Of a stretch of 64,000 nucleotides of DNA, positions 29,137 through 39,484 are shown piece by piece (within the stretch, counting starts at the first letter, position 1; every line of letters starts with the position of its first letter). A program made the translations under genes and the position numbers. The DNA lies in NCBI GenBank assembly GCA_030867875.1, contig JAOWCC010000239.1, positions 558,001-622,000 on the forward strand, written 5' to 3'. The notes under the pieces are model-generated. The model saw only the letters and a program-made list of their open reading frames with translations, was not told the DNA's origin and did no database searches. Source of the DNA: Actinernus sp. WN-2022 (lineage: Eukaryota; Cnidaria; Anthozoa; Actiniaria; Actinernidae).

Positions 29137-29520
29137 CTGCGTGTTCGGTAATTACCAGACTCAGACCTCAGTCCTGCGTGTTCGGTAATTACCAGACTCA
29201 GAGCTCTGTGTTCGGTAATTACCAGACTCAGACCTCAGTCCTGTGTGTTCGGTAATTACCAGACTCAGACCTCAGTCCTGTGTGTTCGGTAATTACCAGA
29301 CTCAGAGCTGTGTGTTTGGTAATTACCAGACTCAGAGCTGCGTGTTCGGTACTCCTGATTACCAGACTCAGACCTCAGTCCTGCGTGTTCGGTAATTACT
29401 AGACTCAGAGCTGTGTGTTCGGTAATTACCAGACTCAGTCTTGCATGTTCGATAATTACCAGACTCAGACCTGTGTGTTCGGTAATTATCAAACTCGGAC
29501 CTGTGTTTTGGTAAAGTACC
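29137..29520. repeat. Tandem array of GTGTTCGGTAATTACCAGA units
   Basis: Ten or so copies of a 24-36-bp unit, GTGTTCGGTAATTACCAGAC plus variable TCAGACCTCAGTCCTGC. The core GGTAATTACC is a perfect palindrome. The same unit occurs inverted at 32398-32878. Confidence 0.85.
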
Positions 29521-31216
29521 AAACAATTCGCAATGAGGTAATGGCGAATTATTGATTTAAGTGGTCGAAAAGTTGTTGGAGCTTGTGAATGAAAGCAGTA
29601 AAATTGCTGGACGTTTGTAATCTCTGTGGTCTGTGGTATATGAATTATGAAGAAAGGTTGGACTCCGAAAGGTTTTCCTTTACTCTTGATGAATCAACTT
29701 CTCGCTCAGTCTTGTAATACATGATCTTGTAACTCATGGGACTGTACGGTTACACTGGCGGTTATTGTTTTGGTTGTTCAGTAATAATGTTCCTTCGAAT
29801 TAACTTTGACAGTTGGCGCTGACACTCAATACAACATATCGCAGGAATCTTCACAATATCTCACTGATACTTGATTTACCGGTAGAATTTGTCGTAGAAA
29901 CATGATCAAACATCTGTTCTGTCTGTTGGCTTTAGTAAGCGTGTACCTCTAGTTGTAAAGCGGCGTATTAAAGACGAAGGGGTGTCACGCTCTAAGACCC
30001 GACAGAAACATCATTCCCTGGAATACGTTTTCGCGTTATTGTTCTCTGGCCATGTTTAAACCTTTAGTTGTAAAGCGGCGTGTTAAAGACGAAGTCGAAT
30101 CGGCGGCTGGGCAATGCATGGGGGAGTCACGTAGACGGCTGGAAGTTCAGCAGGAGAGTCACCCTCTAAGTCCACAGAAACATCATTCCCTGGAATACTG
30201 TTTCGCATTATTGTTCTCTGGCCATCTGATAAATATTGCTTTCGGTTGTACAGGGTCAGGGGAGGTTTAGAAGCATAGGTTGCCTTCTTGAATACAATTT
30301 GAATATCCACAGTTTGCCCGATGGCTCCAGAACGTCACATGTAGATGTGAAAACACCTAACAGCCGAAATTTAATATCCGCTGATGCGAACTGTCAACTT
30401 TAACCAATCGGATCACGGACTAGTGTTATTGAAAGCGCGCAAAATTTGAATACTAACAAAAGACAGATCTACCGTGAATATAACTTCAGGTTCATGGCGG
30501 CATTTTCTGATCGCCATTTGCTTCTTATAAACCTTGGTCTTCATAGGATTCGTCAGATTGCATACACACATTGAAGGTAAGTTTTCGTAATTTGTGCCCT
30601 ATGACAGAGATTTGAGGTTGCAAATTACTTAGAGGAAAGCAGTATAATTTAGTTCAACTGTAACGCGGTTTAAGGTCACTGAACTGTGGTGTGAGTCAAT
30701 TCATTCGTATAATCAACGGTTATCTACAAGAAAGCAAGCAAAAGCAACTGAAGTCTGACGATATATTTCGAGTACCGATCATGATTGTTTATGACCAATA
30801 TAAAGTACGTAGTATATTGTAGTTCCGAATATATATATATATAACTCAAGGTACAAGACTGGAGTTAAATTTTGTTTTTAAATATTCAACTAAATCCTGA
30901 CGTTTCTCGATGCGATTGTTTGCCTGCTTTTCAGGTACTTTCTTCGTGAAAAATGTTGAATCATGAGTCGAATGTTAGCTAGCATTTCATGACATTTGAT
31001 TTACTTGTAGAGCAGCTTAAATTTCCCTGCTAGCCAAGACAGGGAGGGGTCTCCGGGGAGGTCTCTCTCTGTCTTAATAGTAAACCAAGACGGAGAGACT
31101 TCTGCTAGCACCTCTGGGTTCAGTTGTAGGTTAGGACTGTTAAAACTTTCTCTCCTAACCATAGCCTAGGATATCGGATTATGTCTCCTGAAAATTAATA
31201 TTGATAAAACGGTATC
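29521..31216. other. Repeat-rich intronic region, no gene seen
   Basis: It contains two copies of a ~150-bp segment (about 29945-30052 and 30060-30225) sharing TTGTAAAGCGGCGT and ACAGAAACATCATTCCCTGG. A short inverted pair lies around 31030-31105 (AGACAGGGAGGGGTCTCC with AGTCTCTCCGTCTTGG-like sequence). No gene is supported. Confidence 0.5.
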
Positions 31217-32167
31217 CGGTCGTTTCGCCCCCAAGTCGTTTCGCCCCCAGTCGATTCGCCCCCAACTCCAGGTCGATTCGCCCCCAATCTGTAGTCGATT
31301 CGCCCCCACTTCAAGTCCATTCGCCCCCACTTCAAGTCGATACCATAAACCAAGTTGAAATAGTATAAACTTTGAATAAAGTCACTTACGATTCCACGTA
31401 TGACCGAACGCGACCGACCGCCATATTGAATGTACAGAAGGAAACAAAAACAGACGCAGGGGATGGGGACACGTTGTTAATTTATTGCTGGGGGGAGGGA
31501 ACGAGAGAATAGTAACTTTTCTACTTTTCTTTTCTATTTGACTATTCAACCGAAAGTTGAATAAAAGCCGTTATTGAATGAAAGACGTTGAAGGCCACAA
31601 ACAGATCAAAGTTTGACAAAGATTTTGTAAATGCCGCGGGGATTTGGGGGCGAAACGACCAGCCTACTTTATTTAGAGCAATTAAAACACCGAAAGTAGC
31701 CAACAAACGAACGAGATGTTGAATAAAAGCCTTTATTGAATGAAAGACGTTGAATAAAGGCCACAAGCAGATCAAAGTTTGACTAAAGTTTGACAAAGAT
31801 TTTGTAAATGCCGCGGGGATTTGGGGGCGAAACGACCAGCCTACTTTATTTAGAGCAATTAAAACACCGAAAGTAGCCAACAAACGAACGAGATGTTGAA
31901 TAAAAGCCGTTATTGAATGAAAGACGTTGAATAAAGGCCACAAACAGATCAAAGTTTGACAAAGATTTTGTAAATGCCGCGGGGTTCGATCAAAGTTAAC
32001 TTAAGTTTGATTTTCTTTTTTCTTCATAAACTCTTTTCGGTACTCGTTCGGTACTGGGGGCGAATGGACTTGAAGTGGGGGCGAATCGACTACAGATTGG
32101 GGGCGAATCGACCTGGAGTTGGGGGCGAATCGACTGGGGGCGAAACGACTTGGGGGCGAAACGACCG
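31217..32167. mobile_element. 951-bp fold-back element with about 115-bp identical ends
   Basis: Both ends carry CGGTCGTTTCGCCCCCAAGT and then five more TCG(T/A)TTCGCCCCC iterations. The right end is the exact complement of the left for about 115 bp. The interior has about 2.5 tandem copies of a ~170-bp unit (31555-31985) that itself contains one GGGGGCGAAACGACC. No coding capacity and no clear target duplication. Confidence 0.85.
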
Positions 32168-32397
32168 TAATTCGATAAAACTTAACGAAAGCCTGCGTTG
32201 TCTGTGGTAATTTTCAGACTATTTTTTCAGTTTTCATCCCCTCACCTAATATATCAAATATCAATGCATCAATTTGGTCTTCCTGTGAGTGCAGCAGAAA
32301 TGTCTGAATCCAAGTCATGTTGTGAGTGCAACAGAAATTTGAAGTAGCGTTATAATTAGCAAAGTGATTGTTCGTATACAGTCAAAACTTTGTCACA

Positions 32398-32878
32398 AGT
32401 CTGAGTTTGGTAATTACCGAAAACACGCAGGACTGAGTCTGGTAATTACCAAACACGCAGAACTGAGTCTGGTAATTACCAAACACGCAGGACTGAGTCT
32501 GGTAATTACCGAACACGAAGGACTGAGTCTGGTAATTACCAAACACACATGACTAAGTTTGGTAATTACCAGACACACATGTCTGAGTCTGGTAATTACC
32601 AAACACGCAGGACTGAGTCTGGTAATTACCGAACACGCAGGACTGAGTTTGGTAATTACTACACAGGTCTGAGTCTGGTAATTACCAAACACACAGGACT
32701 GAGTCTGGTAAATACTGAACACGCAGGGCTGAGTTTGGTAATTACCGAACACACAGGACTGAGTCTGGTAATTACCAAACACACAGGACCGAGTCTGGTA
32801 ATTACCGAACACACATGACTGAGTCTGGTAAATACTGAACACGCAGGGCTGAGTTTGGTAATTACCAAACACGCAGGT
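32398..32878. repeat. Inverted counterpart array, TCTGGTAATTACCRAACACGC units
   Basis: About 15 copies of a ~32-bp unit in the orientation opposite to 29137-29520. With that array it brackets a 3.7-kb region, as subterminal repeats of a larger element would. Confidence 0.85.
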
Positions 32879-33285
32879 ATATAAGTCTGACAAACCGAGT
32901 TGGAGAATACTGTGATTTAAAAACATGTGGTTTGAAGTTTAGTGATTCACAAAAATAATACTTTAAAAAGTTCCTAGTGGTACAATGCTAGGACTGAACC
33001 GAAATATAATCCACCGAATATCTTACTTTGGTAAGAAACTGATGAATTTATCAGATGATTGTGAAGCATATCTTATAGTGTTGATGACACAATTTAAATT
33101 TGATAAGTGAATACGTACTAGCGAAAAAAACATTCAGAGATATTTGGGTCGTACCGTAGGAATGTACCAGAAAAATCCAATATTATGTCAAAGTTATTGT
33201 AAACTCTCAACATTATACCATAATTTACAATTTGGAATATTGTGACCTTTTCTGGAACGTGTTCAGTACTGGAGCATCTTCTCAG
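32879..33285. other. Intronic A/T-rich stretch, no gene seen
   Basis: Ends in GCATCTTCTCAG, a plausible splice acceptor for the next exon. Confidence 0.4.
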
Positions 33286-34226
33286 GCTTCAATGTATCCC
33301 ATTCCAGAGGCCCCTGAGCACAAGGCCCAGCTTGGTGATATGACAACTGTCTGTGCAGAACCCACCAGAACTGTTGAAAAAGCAGACGAAATGACAAATG
33401 ACTTCAAAGGCTGGTTAGGAAATAAGAAAGACAACCCCCAGAATAGAAGACATTGTGGATACACTGGGAAGAAGAATGTGACCGAAATTAACTTGACTAA
33501 CTTTTACCCTGGGACAATGCACAAGTGTTTAAGGGTACCAGAGACTATTGTTAGACGGATAGGGGTTATAGCCGAAAGCTGTGGTGCTAAGGAAAGGTGG
33601 TTTAATGAGGTACAGAAGGTAGCCAGAAAGGTAACAGACACATGGGATGTTAAGTTTGATCAAGTAGGTGTTTTGGCCTTTTACACACAGGCACATCAAC
33701 TACTTATTAAAGCTGGTTTCACAGGAGTCACACTTGCAGTGCTATCTGACTTTTGTTCACATTTACATCGGCTCTTTCAAATAGTTCTACATACACCTCT
33801 GGAAACAACTCGTGCAATGTATGATGTTAATGCACGTGTCTTATTAGGGTACAACTTCGTTTTGATTTTTGGAACTCTGTCTGTTACGGCAACAATTAAG
33901 CATCTGGTTGCTTACATGGGGTACTACATCCAGAAAGCACATGATGATGCTAATCAAGCTGGCTTGTCATTGTCATTGAGAAACTTTAGTGATGGGATAA
34001 TGGAAACAAAACATAAAGAGGGGAAGCAGGGCAACTACATCTATAGCGGTGGTAAGACAGGGGAGACAGGAAAAGTAGAGTACCAGAAGAGAGTTCTGGA
34101 ACAGCAATTCTGCAATGAGTGGCTCAAAATTTCAAGCAATGAGGACAATGAAAGGACATCATCAGCCAGTAGAGCAAAGAAAAAGCTTGGGGTTGAACCA
34201 AATTATCACAAGAAGAAACAGGAGGT
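33286..34226 (+). CDS. Transposase-like gene, probable exon 2
   Basis: The frame is open from 33232, but TTCTCAG at 33279-33285 is a good acceptor and the reading is protein-like from A-S-M-Y-P-I-P-E-A-P-E onward. About 313 residues. The segment N-F-S-D-G-I-M-E-T-K-H-K (about 33993-34020) could hold the catalytic Glu of a DDE enzyme. The S-G-G-K-T-G and Y-Q-K-R-V-L-E-Q-Q segments after it are of the kind found in several large transposon families. A donor CAGGAG|GTAATT at 34226/34227 ends it in phase 0. The open frame continues to 34452 but loses protein character. Confidence 0.5.
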
Positions 34227-34584
34227 AATTAATTGTAATTATCGTAGAAATTGTTTTGTTGCAATCTCATATTTTTGTCATATTCCAAATTTCTGGTGCA
34301 CTTATTTAGAGATTCTGCTAGCATATTCTATCAGCCAGTACTCTGTACCAGTAGATGCTTTGTTTTTGGTACTGCCAGAACTACATGAAAAAAACCAGCA
34401 GCTCCAGTTTTCTTCAGTACATACAGTTTCTCTTTTTATCGGTAAAAAATAGCATATTCTAGACCTGGCCTAGAAGAATCTCTGACATCCCTGCTGACAT
34501 TTAACATCTACCAAAATTACATATGGAAATTAAATTTAAAAAACATTAAATAAGAATTATGCAGAGAATTTTAAGATATAGCAG

Positions 34585-34797
34585 TTTATATTTGAATTAT
34601 TCCCGGTCATCAAAGACCCAACTCTGGTAAGAGCAGCACAGCTTGCCGTTTCTACCTTTAACAGGCCAGACAGAGACGTTGACTGGACCATCAGGATGTT
34701 TAGCTCCTTACAATCAAGATTCTGTGCACTTCTGAAGGACAGAGTCAGAGTGAATGATTCAAATCCCGGTTCAAACTCGAAGGAAGATCTAGACTAG
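34585..34797 (+). CDS. Transposase-like gene, probable exon 3
   Basis: Starts after ATATAGCAG (AG at 34583-34584), continues exon 2 in phase 0 and reads for about 70 residues to TAG 34795-34797, including N-R-P-D-R-D-V-D-W-T-I and a basic tail. Too short for a family call on its own; its support is the phase match and the protein-like composition. Confidence 0.4.
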   Translation, partial: FIFELFPVIKDPTLVRAAQLAVSTFNRPDRDVDWTIRMFSSLQSRFCALLKDRVRVNDSNPGSNSKEDLD

Positions 34798-35139
34798 CCC
34801 ACTCCACTCACCAGCAAACGAACTTCACGATCTTGCAGCATGCAGCAAACAGTCTAAATCGTAGCAGTTCACAGCCGTTACTTGACATCACAAGTCAAAT
34901 GAGTACTATCTTCATTTGCATTACCTAGGTAATTCTAAGTATTAATTCTATTGAAAAAAACTGTCCACTTAGACCTTTTAAGCGAGTCAGCGAGTCGAAG
35001 CTTCTTTGAATCGTTCGTTGAATGTTCTTGTATGAATGGAGCTCGGGCGAGGGCCGCTCGGAACTGCATCGAAACGCGCTGTGATTGGTCAGTTTCTGCT
35101 TGCTCCGTAGTAGTTACACCGCCCAGTATAGACCATATA
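34798..35139. other. Intergenic, nothing recognised
   Basis: No gene or repeat supported before the promoter-like region. Confidence 0.4.
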
Positions 35140-35480
35140 CCCTCTCCTGATTGGTCGAGAGCAAATCTGTGACGTCACAGGTTTGTGTGACGTCACAAGT
35201 CCCGCCTCCTCAGTTATAGACCATATGCAGGCTGCTGATTGGCTGCCGCTATTATAGACCAAATACAGGTTCCTGATTGGCCGGGATTTATAGACCAAAT
35301 ACAGGCTCGTGATTGGTCGGGATTATAGACCAAATACGGGCTCGGGATTGGCCGGAAATTTATAGACCAAATATAGGCTCGGGATTGGCCGGGATTATAG
35401 ATCAAATCCAGGCCTCGGATTGGCGGACCGGGGAACTCCCAGGGCGTATAAAAAAGTGAACCCTTGGGGAGAAGGCATTC
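35140..35480 (+). promoter_or_regulatory. CCAAT-repeat/CRE/TATA promoter-like region of Polinton-2
   Basis: Two TGACGTCA sites (35170-35177 and 35188-35195) are followed by about six tandem copies of a 40-48-bp unit, TTATAGACCAAATACAGG plus CTCGTGATTGGCCGGGA. Each copy carries an ATTGG (inverted CCAAT box). A TATAAAAAA follows at 35447-35455. CRE and CCAAT elements spaced upstream of TATA form a classical RNA polymerase II promoter. The first Polinton-2 ORFs begin just downstream. Confidence 0.6.
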
Positions 35481-35778
35481 ATGTTGTTTTGGTTCTTTGC
35501 CGTGGTGTCTATGCTCTATCGAGAGTACCATAAAGTGTGGACTCTTTGGGAAGATGATGAACACGATGAAATTCCTATCGGTAGACGAAGTGGAGAAAGC
35601 GAGCCGTGAACAATTTAAAGCATTGACCCAGCATTTGTACGTGGTTTTGGTGACCGCCGACTTCTCTCAATGTAAAAGAATTCGACCGAAAAACAATAAA
35701 AATGTCAAGGGAAAAAGGACATTGTCTGTCGTCTCTTTTCTAGAGGAAAAAAAGTATAAGGGGGGTTCCGCGGGCTAG
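35479..35778 (+). other. Short ORFs after the promoter, unresolved
   Basis: An ATG at 35479 gives a 42-codon ORF with a hydrophobic start. In another frame an ATG at 35554 gives 74 codons to 35778, ending in a basic region. Neither is recognised. Either may be a remnant of the first gene of Polinton-2. Confidence 0.3.
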
Positions 35779-35884
35779 ATTCGGGGAGAGTACAGAATGC
35801 CCTGCGGCAGAGGAGGAGGTCCGTCCCTCAAGTGTCACGGCGTGGCGTGTTGCGGAGGAAAAGTGATTATTCAGGGCTCTCATT

Positions 35885-37013
35885 TTGAGGATTCTGGGGA
35901 GAAAGAAGGAGAAGAAAAAGAATCCTTCCGCGCTGCTCGAGGCGTTGTATTACGACCCCAGCAGCCCTGCTACCTTTGGGGGTGCTGCCCGCCTAGTGAA
36001 AGCGGCTAACGAAGTGGGGGTGACCCGCGCCACCACGTTAGCCTGGCTGAACAAACAATTAACGTTTACGTTGCACCGCCCTTTTCGAAAAAAAATTCTG
36101 CGAGGGCGCGAGCACGTGCTGGCCCTCGACGAGCAATGGCAGGCGGACCTGGTGGACATGCAAGCCACGAGTGCCTTCAACAAGGGCTACAAACACATTT
36201 TGACCATCATCGATGTGTTGTCCCAGTACGCGTGGGCGGTGCCCCTGAAGAACAAAACCGGGGAGGAATTGGTGCGCGCCTTTACCAAAGTGTTCCGCGA
36301 ACGGAAACCGTTGCGGTTGCAGACCGATGCCGGAACAGAATTTACCAACCGTAAGTTTCAGGCCTTTTTAAAAAAGAACGACATGACCTTTTTCGTCACG
36401 TACAACGAGACCAAAGCCCAGATTGCCGAGCGGTTCAACCGGACGCTCAAGGGACGCATGTACAAATATTTCACGGCCACCGGGAAGAAAGAGTATTTGA
36501 AAGTCCTCCCGCAATTGGTGCTCGGGTACAACAGAGCCGTCCACAGCAGTATTCGACGCGCCCCCATCACCGTCACGCCCTTCAACGACCACGAGGTGCG
36601 GGCCGTCTTGTACCGGGAAAAGAAGACAACGCTGCCAAAGGCGAAGCCGAATAAACCGTTGTACCGTCCTGGCGACACGGTACGGATTAGCAAAGCCAAA
36701 GGTCACTTTGAAAAAAGCTACCTGGCCAACTGGTCGGAGGAAGTGTTCACGGTGATAAAACGGTTGGACTACCGCACCCCGCCCGTCTACCGGCTGGAGG
36801 ATCTGAGTGGGGAAGGGTTGCGGGGAACGTTTCACGAAAGCGAGATGACCCCGGTGGCCGTGGAAAAAGAAAGTCTCTTTATCATCGAAAAGGTGTTTAG
36901 AAGAACCAGGAAGAAGTCTTGGTGAAATGGGAAGGGTACCCCACCAAATTTAACAGCTGGGTTCCGGTCACTCAGCTCCAGACCCAAACGTACGGTAGAA
37001 AGAAAACGAAATA
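35885..37013 (+). pseudogene. Polinton-2 integrase with frameshift before chromodomain
   Basis: The main ORF (35885-36925, 346 codons) has an N-terminal helical zinc-free region and then an rve catalytic core with D88 (WQADLVDMQ), D148 (LQTDAGTEF) and E182 (QIAERFNR). The first codon is a TTG; no good ATG exists, so the true start is unknown or lost. It stops at 36923-36925, yet the neighbouring frame from about 36908 to TAA 37011-37013 encodes a chromodomain segment (V-K-W-E-G-Y-P and N-S-W-V-P). One base has been gained or lost near 36900-36915. It would have integrated the element; this copy lacks its chromodomain unless shifted. Confidence 0.85.
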
Positions 37014-37061
37014 AAAGAGTTTGTTGTTCCGACGGCCGGATTCATTTGCGAGAAAGAGAGG

Positions 37062-37517
37062 ATGGAGGAGGTAGAGGAATTTTACATTACCGTCACCAAC
37101 GGGACGAGTACCACCCTCTACACCAATGTCCCGTCCCGGTTCCGTATCCATCTCCCACAAATGTACGAGTTGTCTCCGGACTGGGAAATGGCGGTCACGA
37201 CTCTGGTCTTCCCCAGACCCCAGAAGAAGAAGACGCTTTACATGTATTGTGATTTGGTGGAACCCAGTATTGTGGGGGATACGAAAGCCCCCTTGTTGAG
37301 AGTCCTTTTTTCAGGGCCCGGGGACGGCACGATCCAAGAACGCAACTTTACCCCCCTGTTCTACAGTCGGTTGGCCAAGACGGTGTTTGAGGATTTCGAA
37401 CTCCTTATAACCGACGAGCACGGGAAACTTGTTTCGTTTCCACAAACCTCTAAGGTGGAAGTGACCCTCCATTTCCGGAAAGCATGGACCCGACCGCATC
37501 TGGATGACGTTACCTAG
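37062..37517 (+). CDS. Polinton-2 compact penton-like protein, 151 aa
   Basis: The N-terminal strand block (F-Y-I-T-V-T-N-G and a D-W-E-M-A-V segment at about 41-47) is joined almost directly to the C-terminal block L-Y-M-Y-C-D-L-V-E (about 58-66), then V-G-D-T-K-A-P-L-L-R-V. It ends V-T-L-H-F-R. Full-length family members are about 200-260 residues, so roughly 60-100 middle residues are missing. The frame is intact from ATG to stop. Its end overlaps the next ORF by 14 bp. Confidence 0.75.
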   Translation: MEEVEEFYITVTNGTSTTLYTNVPSRFRIHLPQMYELSPDWEMAVTTLVFPRPQKKKTLYMYCDLVEPSIVGDTKAPLLRVLFSGPGDGTIQERNFTPLFYSRLAKTVFEDFELLITDEHGKLVSFPQTSKVEVTLHFRKAWTRPHLDDVT

Positions 37518-37941
37518 CGTGGCCAGCCGGGCTACCTTTCCCAATAACATGGGATCCCATTTATGGATCCGTCTCCCGGAGATGTTGGTCTTGGACCGGC
37601 AGTGGGAGATAGCCCTCTGCCACCTGCAATTTCAACGCTCCTGGGATGAATTGTTCCCTCAAGAGCAAGACCGTCAATTTATACTGATCCAAGGGAAATT
37701 TCTCCAAGACGAAGAGACCTCGACCACCCTCACCTTTGCTTCCCAGCATTTCGAAACGGTCACAGATCTGGTTCATGCTATGCGCTGGCCTTTGGTGCAA
37801 GGAGGGTTCGAAGCGATCCTCAGAACATTTGATGTTCGGCCGCAAGTAACCGATAAAACATTGGGCAAGACCTCCCTGGAATTGAAAGAAACCGTGAAGG
37901 ACTGGTACATTCTAGTCCTCCCCCTCACCTGGCCTACATGA
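37504..37941 (+). pseudogene. Second penton-like gene, 5' part only
   Basis: The start resembles the neighbour: T-F-P-N-N at residues about 11-15, a R-L-P-E segment and D-R-Q-W-E-I-A-L (about 31-38). It keeps the middle region that the first copy lacks but has lost the Y-C-D-L-V C-terminal block. It ends at TGA 37939-37941, after which the same frame runs straight into capsid-like sequence. This looks like a deletion that joined a penton-type gene to the capsid gene. Confidence 0.65.
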
Positions 37942-38886
37942 CCGAAATCCTACCTGACCTCGGGGCTGTACTACAAAGACATGGCCGGGTCCATGGATGT
38001 TTTCGCCATCGACGGGGCCAACACAGGGTTGAATGTGAGGGCGGCCTACGTCAAGGAAAGCAACGTGGTGGAACTGACCGGGATGTTTTACATTGACGCG
38101 GCCTTCTCCAACAAACTACTCCTCAATGGGGTACCCCTAGAATTCCGCCTCACCCCTGCCAGCAACGCCTTCGCCCTCATGTGGGACAGTGGGGCGGCGG
38201 AAGCGGCCGCCGCAAAAATCGTGCTGAAGCGGGTCACCTTCTTCCGTCGTGTCAGCGTCTGCAACAAGGACTTCATGAAGAGCATCGAAGTGAAACTCGT
38301 GTCCCAGCCCGTCCTCTACCCTTACAACAGCGAAGAAGAACGGATGTTCACCTTTTCCCTGGGGGACACCACCTTTTGAGAAAACGGATTTCCTAGGCGG
38401 ACGCATCCCCCGACGCATGCGTATTGCCTTGATGGGGAGTGCGAACAGTTTGGGAGCTCTGAAAAAGAACCCATTCCATTTCCAAAGGTTTGGGATGACC
38501 CACGCGACGGTCACGGTCGACGGCACACCCACCCCCCTCTCCCGCCTCGAATTTGCGATAGGGAAAACCCTGGACGGTTACAATACCTTGTTCCTGGCCC
38601 AAGGAGCCATGAGCGCCAACCATGGGATTGACATTACCCGCACCGATTGGGACAAGGGGTACGCCATCCTGTGTTTTGACTTCACCCCGGACGGCAGTGG
38701 CAACGCCTCGCACATGAACATAGAGGTAGTGGCAACGCCTCGCACATGAACATACAACAGTACGGGACGGTGGGCATCCGACTTCAGTTTGCGGCAGGCG
38801 TCACCCAGACCCTATCAGTGTACGTGAACTGCGAGGTTGACGCCGCATACGAAATCAACAGCAGTCGAGAAGTGAAAAAGTTGTAA
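37942..38886 (+). pseudogene. Polinton-2 major capsid protein, decayed
   Basis: A capsid-type reading begins at about 37945 (L-Y-Y-K-D-M-A-G, then L-L-L-N-G-V-P-L-E-F-R-L) and matches a widespread animal Polinton capsid family. The first about 150 residues expected for the family are absent. An extra T near 38375-38378 shifts the frame (stop at 38379), and the reading continues one frame over (K-N-P-F-H-F-Q-R-F near 38470). A 32-bp tandem duplication around 38695-38755, repeating TGGCAACGCCTCGCACATGA, shifts it again. The C-terminus ends at TAA 38884-38886. It has at least three lesions, so it cannot make a capsid protein as it stands. Confidence 0.75.
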
Positions 38887-38897
38887 GCCGTGGGGGG

Positions 38898-39430
38898 ATG
38901 AACACCTACACATCGCAATTGACGGTCTTGGCACGCCACGATTGGTGGCTCCGCGCCTCGTTTCGGGGCGTGTTTCCCATGGACCTACGGCCCCGCCGCG
39001 TGACCCGGTCCGCCTCTTTCATTCTCAATACCGACAACGCCGACGGTCCAGGCACCCATTGGTTGGCCTTTTATTTTCCGCGCCAAGGCCTGAATGAATT
39101 CTTCGACAGTTATGGCTTTCCCGCCTCTTATTACGGGTTGCAAGAGTACGTGCGGCAGGGGGAGTCCCAGCACGGGGAAAAACAACGTGATGTTGCAAGG
39201 GAACAAGTCCAGCGTGTGCGGCAGTTATTGCCTGTACTACCTCCTGCGCCGAGCCCACGGACGGTTCATGGCGGAGGTCCTGCAGAACCTCCAGCAGTGG
39301 AAGACCAAGACAACCAGAGACCGGGCCCTCAAAGCCTGGCAACGCCAGTACCAGCGTCGGAGTGTGGCGCAGTGGCAGCGGCAAGGCAGTTCCCTTCACG
39401 ATCAATGTGTTATCAGTTTGAGAGAAAATA
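38898..39430 (+). pseudogene. Polinton-2 adenain-like cysteine protease, frameshifted
   Basis: Capsid-maturation protease of the adenovirus protease/Ulp1 clan. From ATG 38898, the segment T-H-W-L-A-F-Y-F (about 39053-39076) has the catalytic His, and F-F-D-S-Y-G-F-P (about 39098-39122) the acidic residue. The catalytic Cys block S-S-V-C-G-S-Y-C-L-Y-Y-L is in another frame (about 39208-39243), so a frameshift near 39150-39190 separates the catalytic halves. The end is uncertain because the shifted frame runs on into the ATPase gene. No protease was found in Polinton-1. Confidence 0.75.
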
Positions 39431-39484
39431 AAACAAGTACCCCACCTCAATATCTTGTTATTCTTGGGAAGGGTGTGAGGTGCG

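Noticed and set aside
29137..29520. Regular direct repeats with variable spacers, CRISPR-like
   Set aside because: The context is eukaryotic, spacers are repeats themselves and of only 4-16 bp, and there are no cas genes.
31542..31952. 136-codon minus ORF with internal repeats
   Set aside because: It lies entirely in the 170-bp tandem repeat of the fold-back element, so openness comes from repetition.
32414..32926. Long minus-strand ORF of repeated V-F-G-N-Y-Q-T-Q type residues
   Set aside because: It is a translation of the tandem satellite array; frames on both strands are open because the unit lacks stops. No evidence of a gene.
36368..36835. Large minus-strand ORFs opposite the Polinton-2 integrase and ATPase
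   Set aside because: GC-rich coding DNA leaves the opposite strand open; these have no motifs and overlap well-supported genes.
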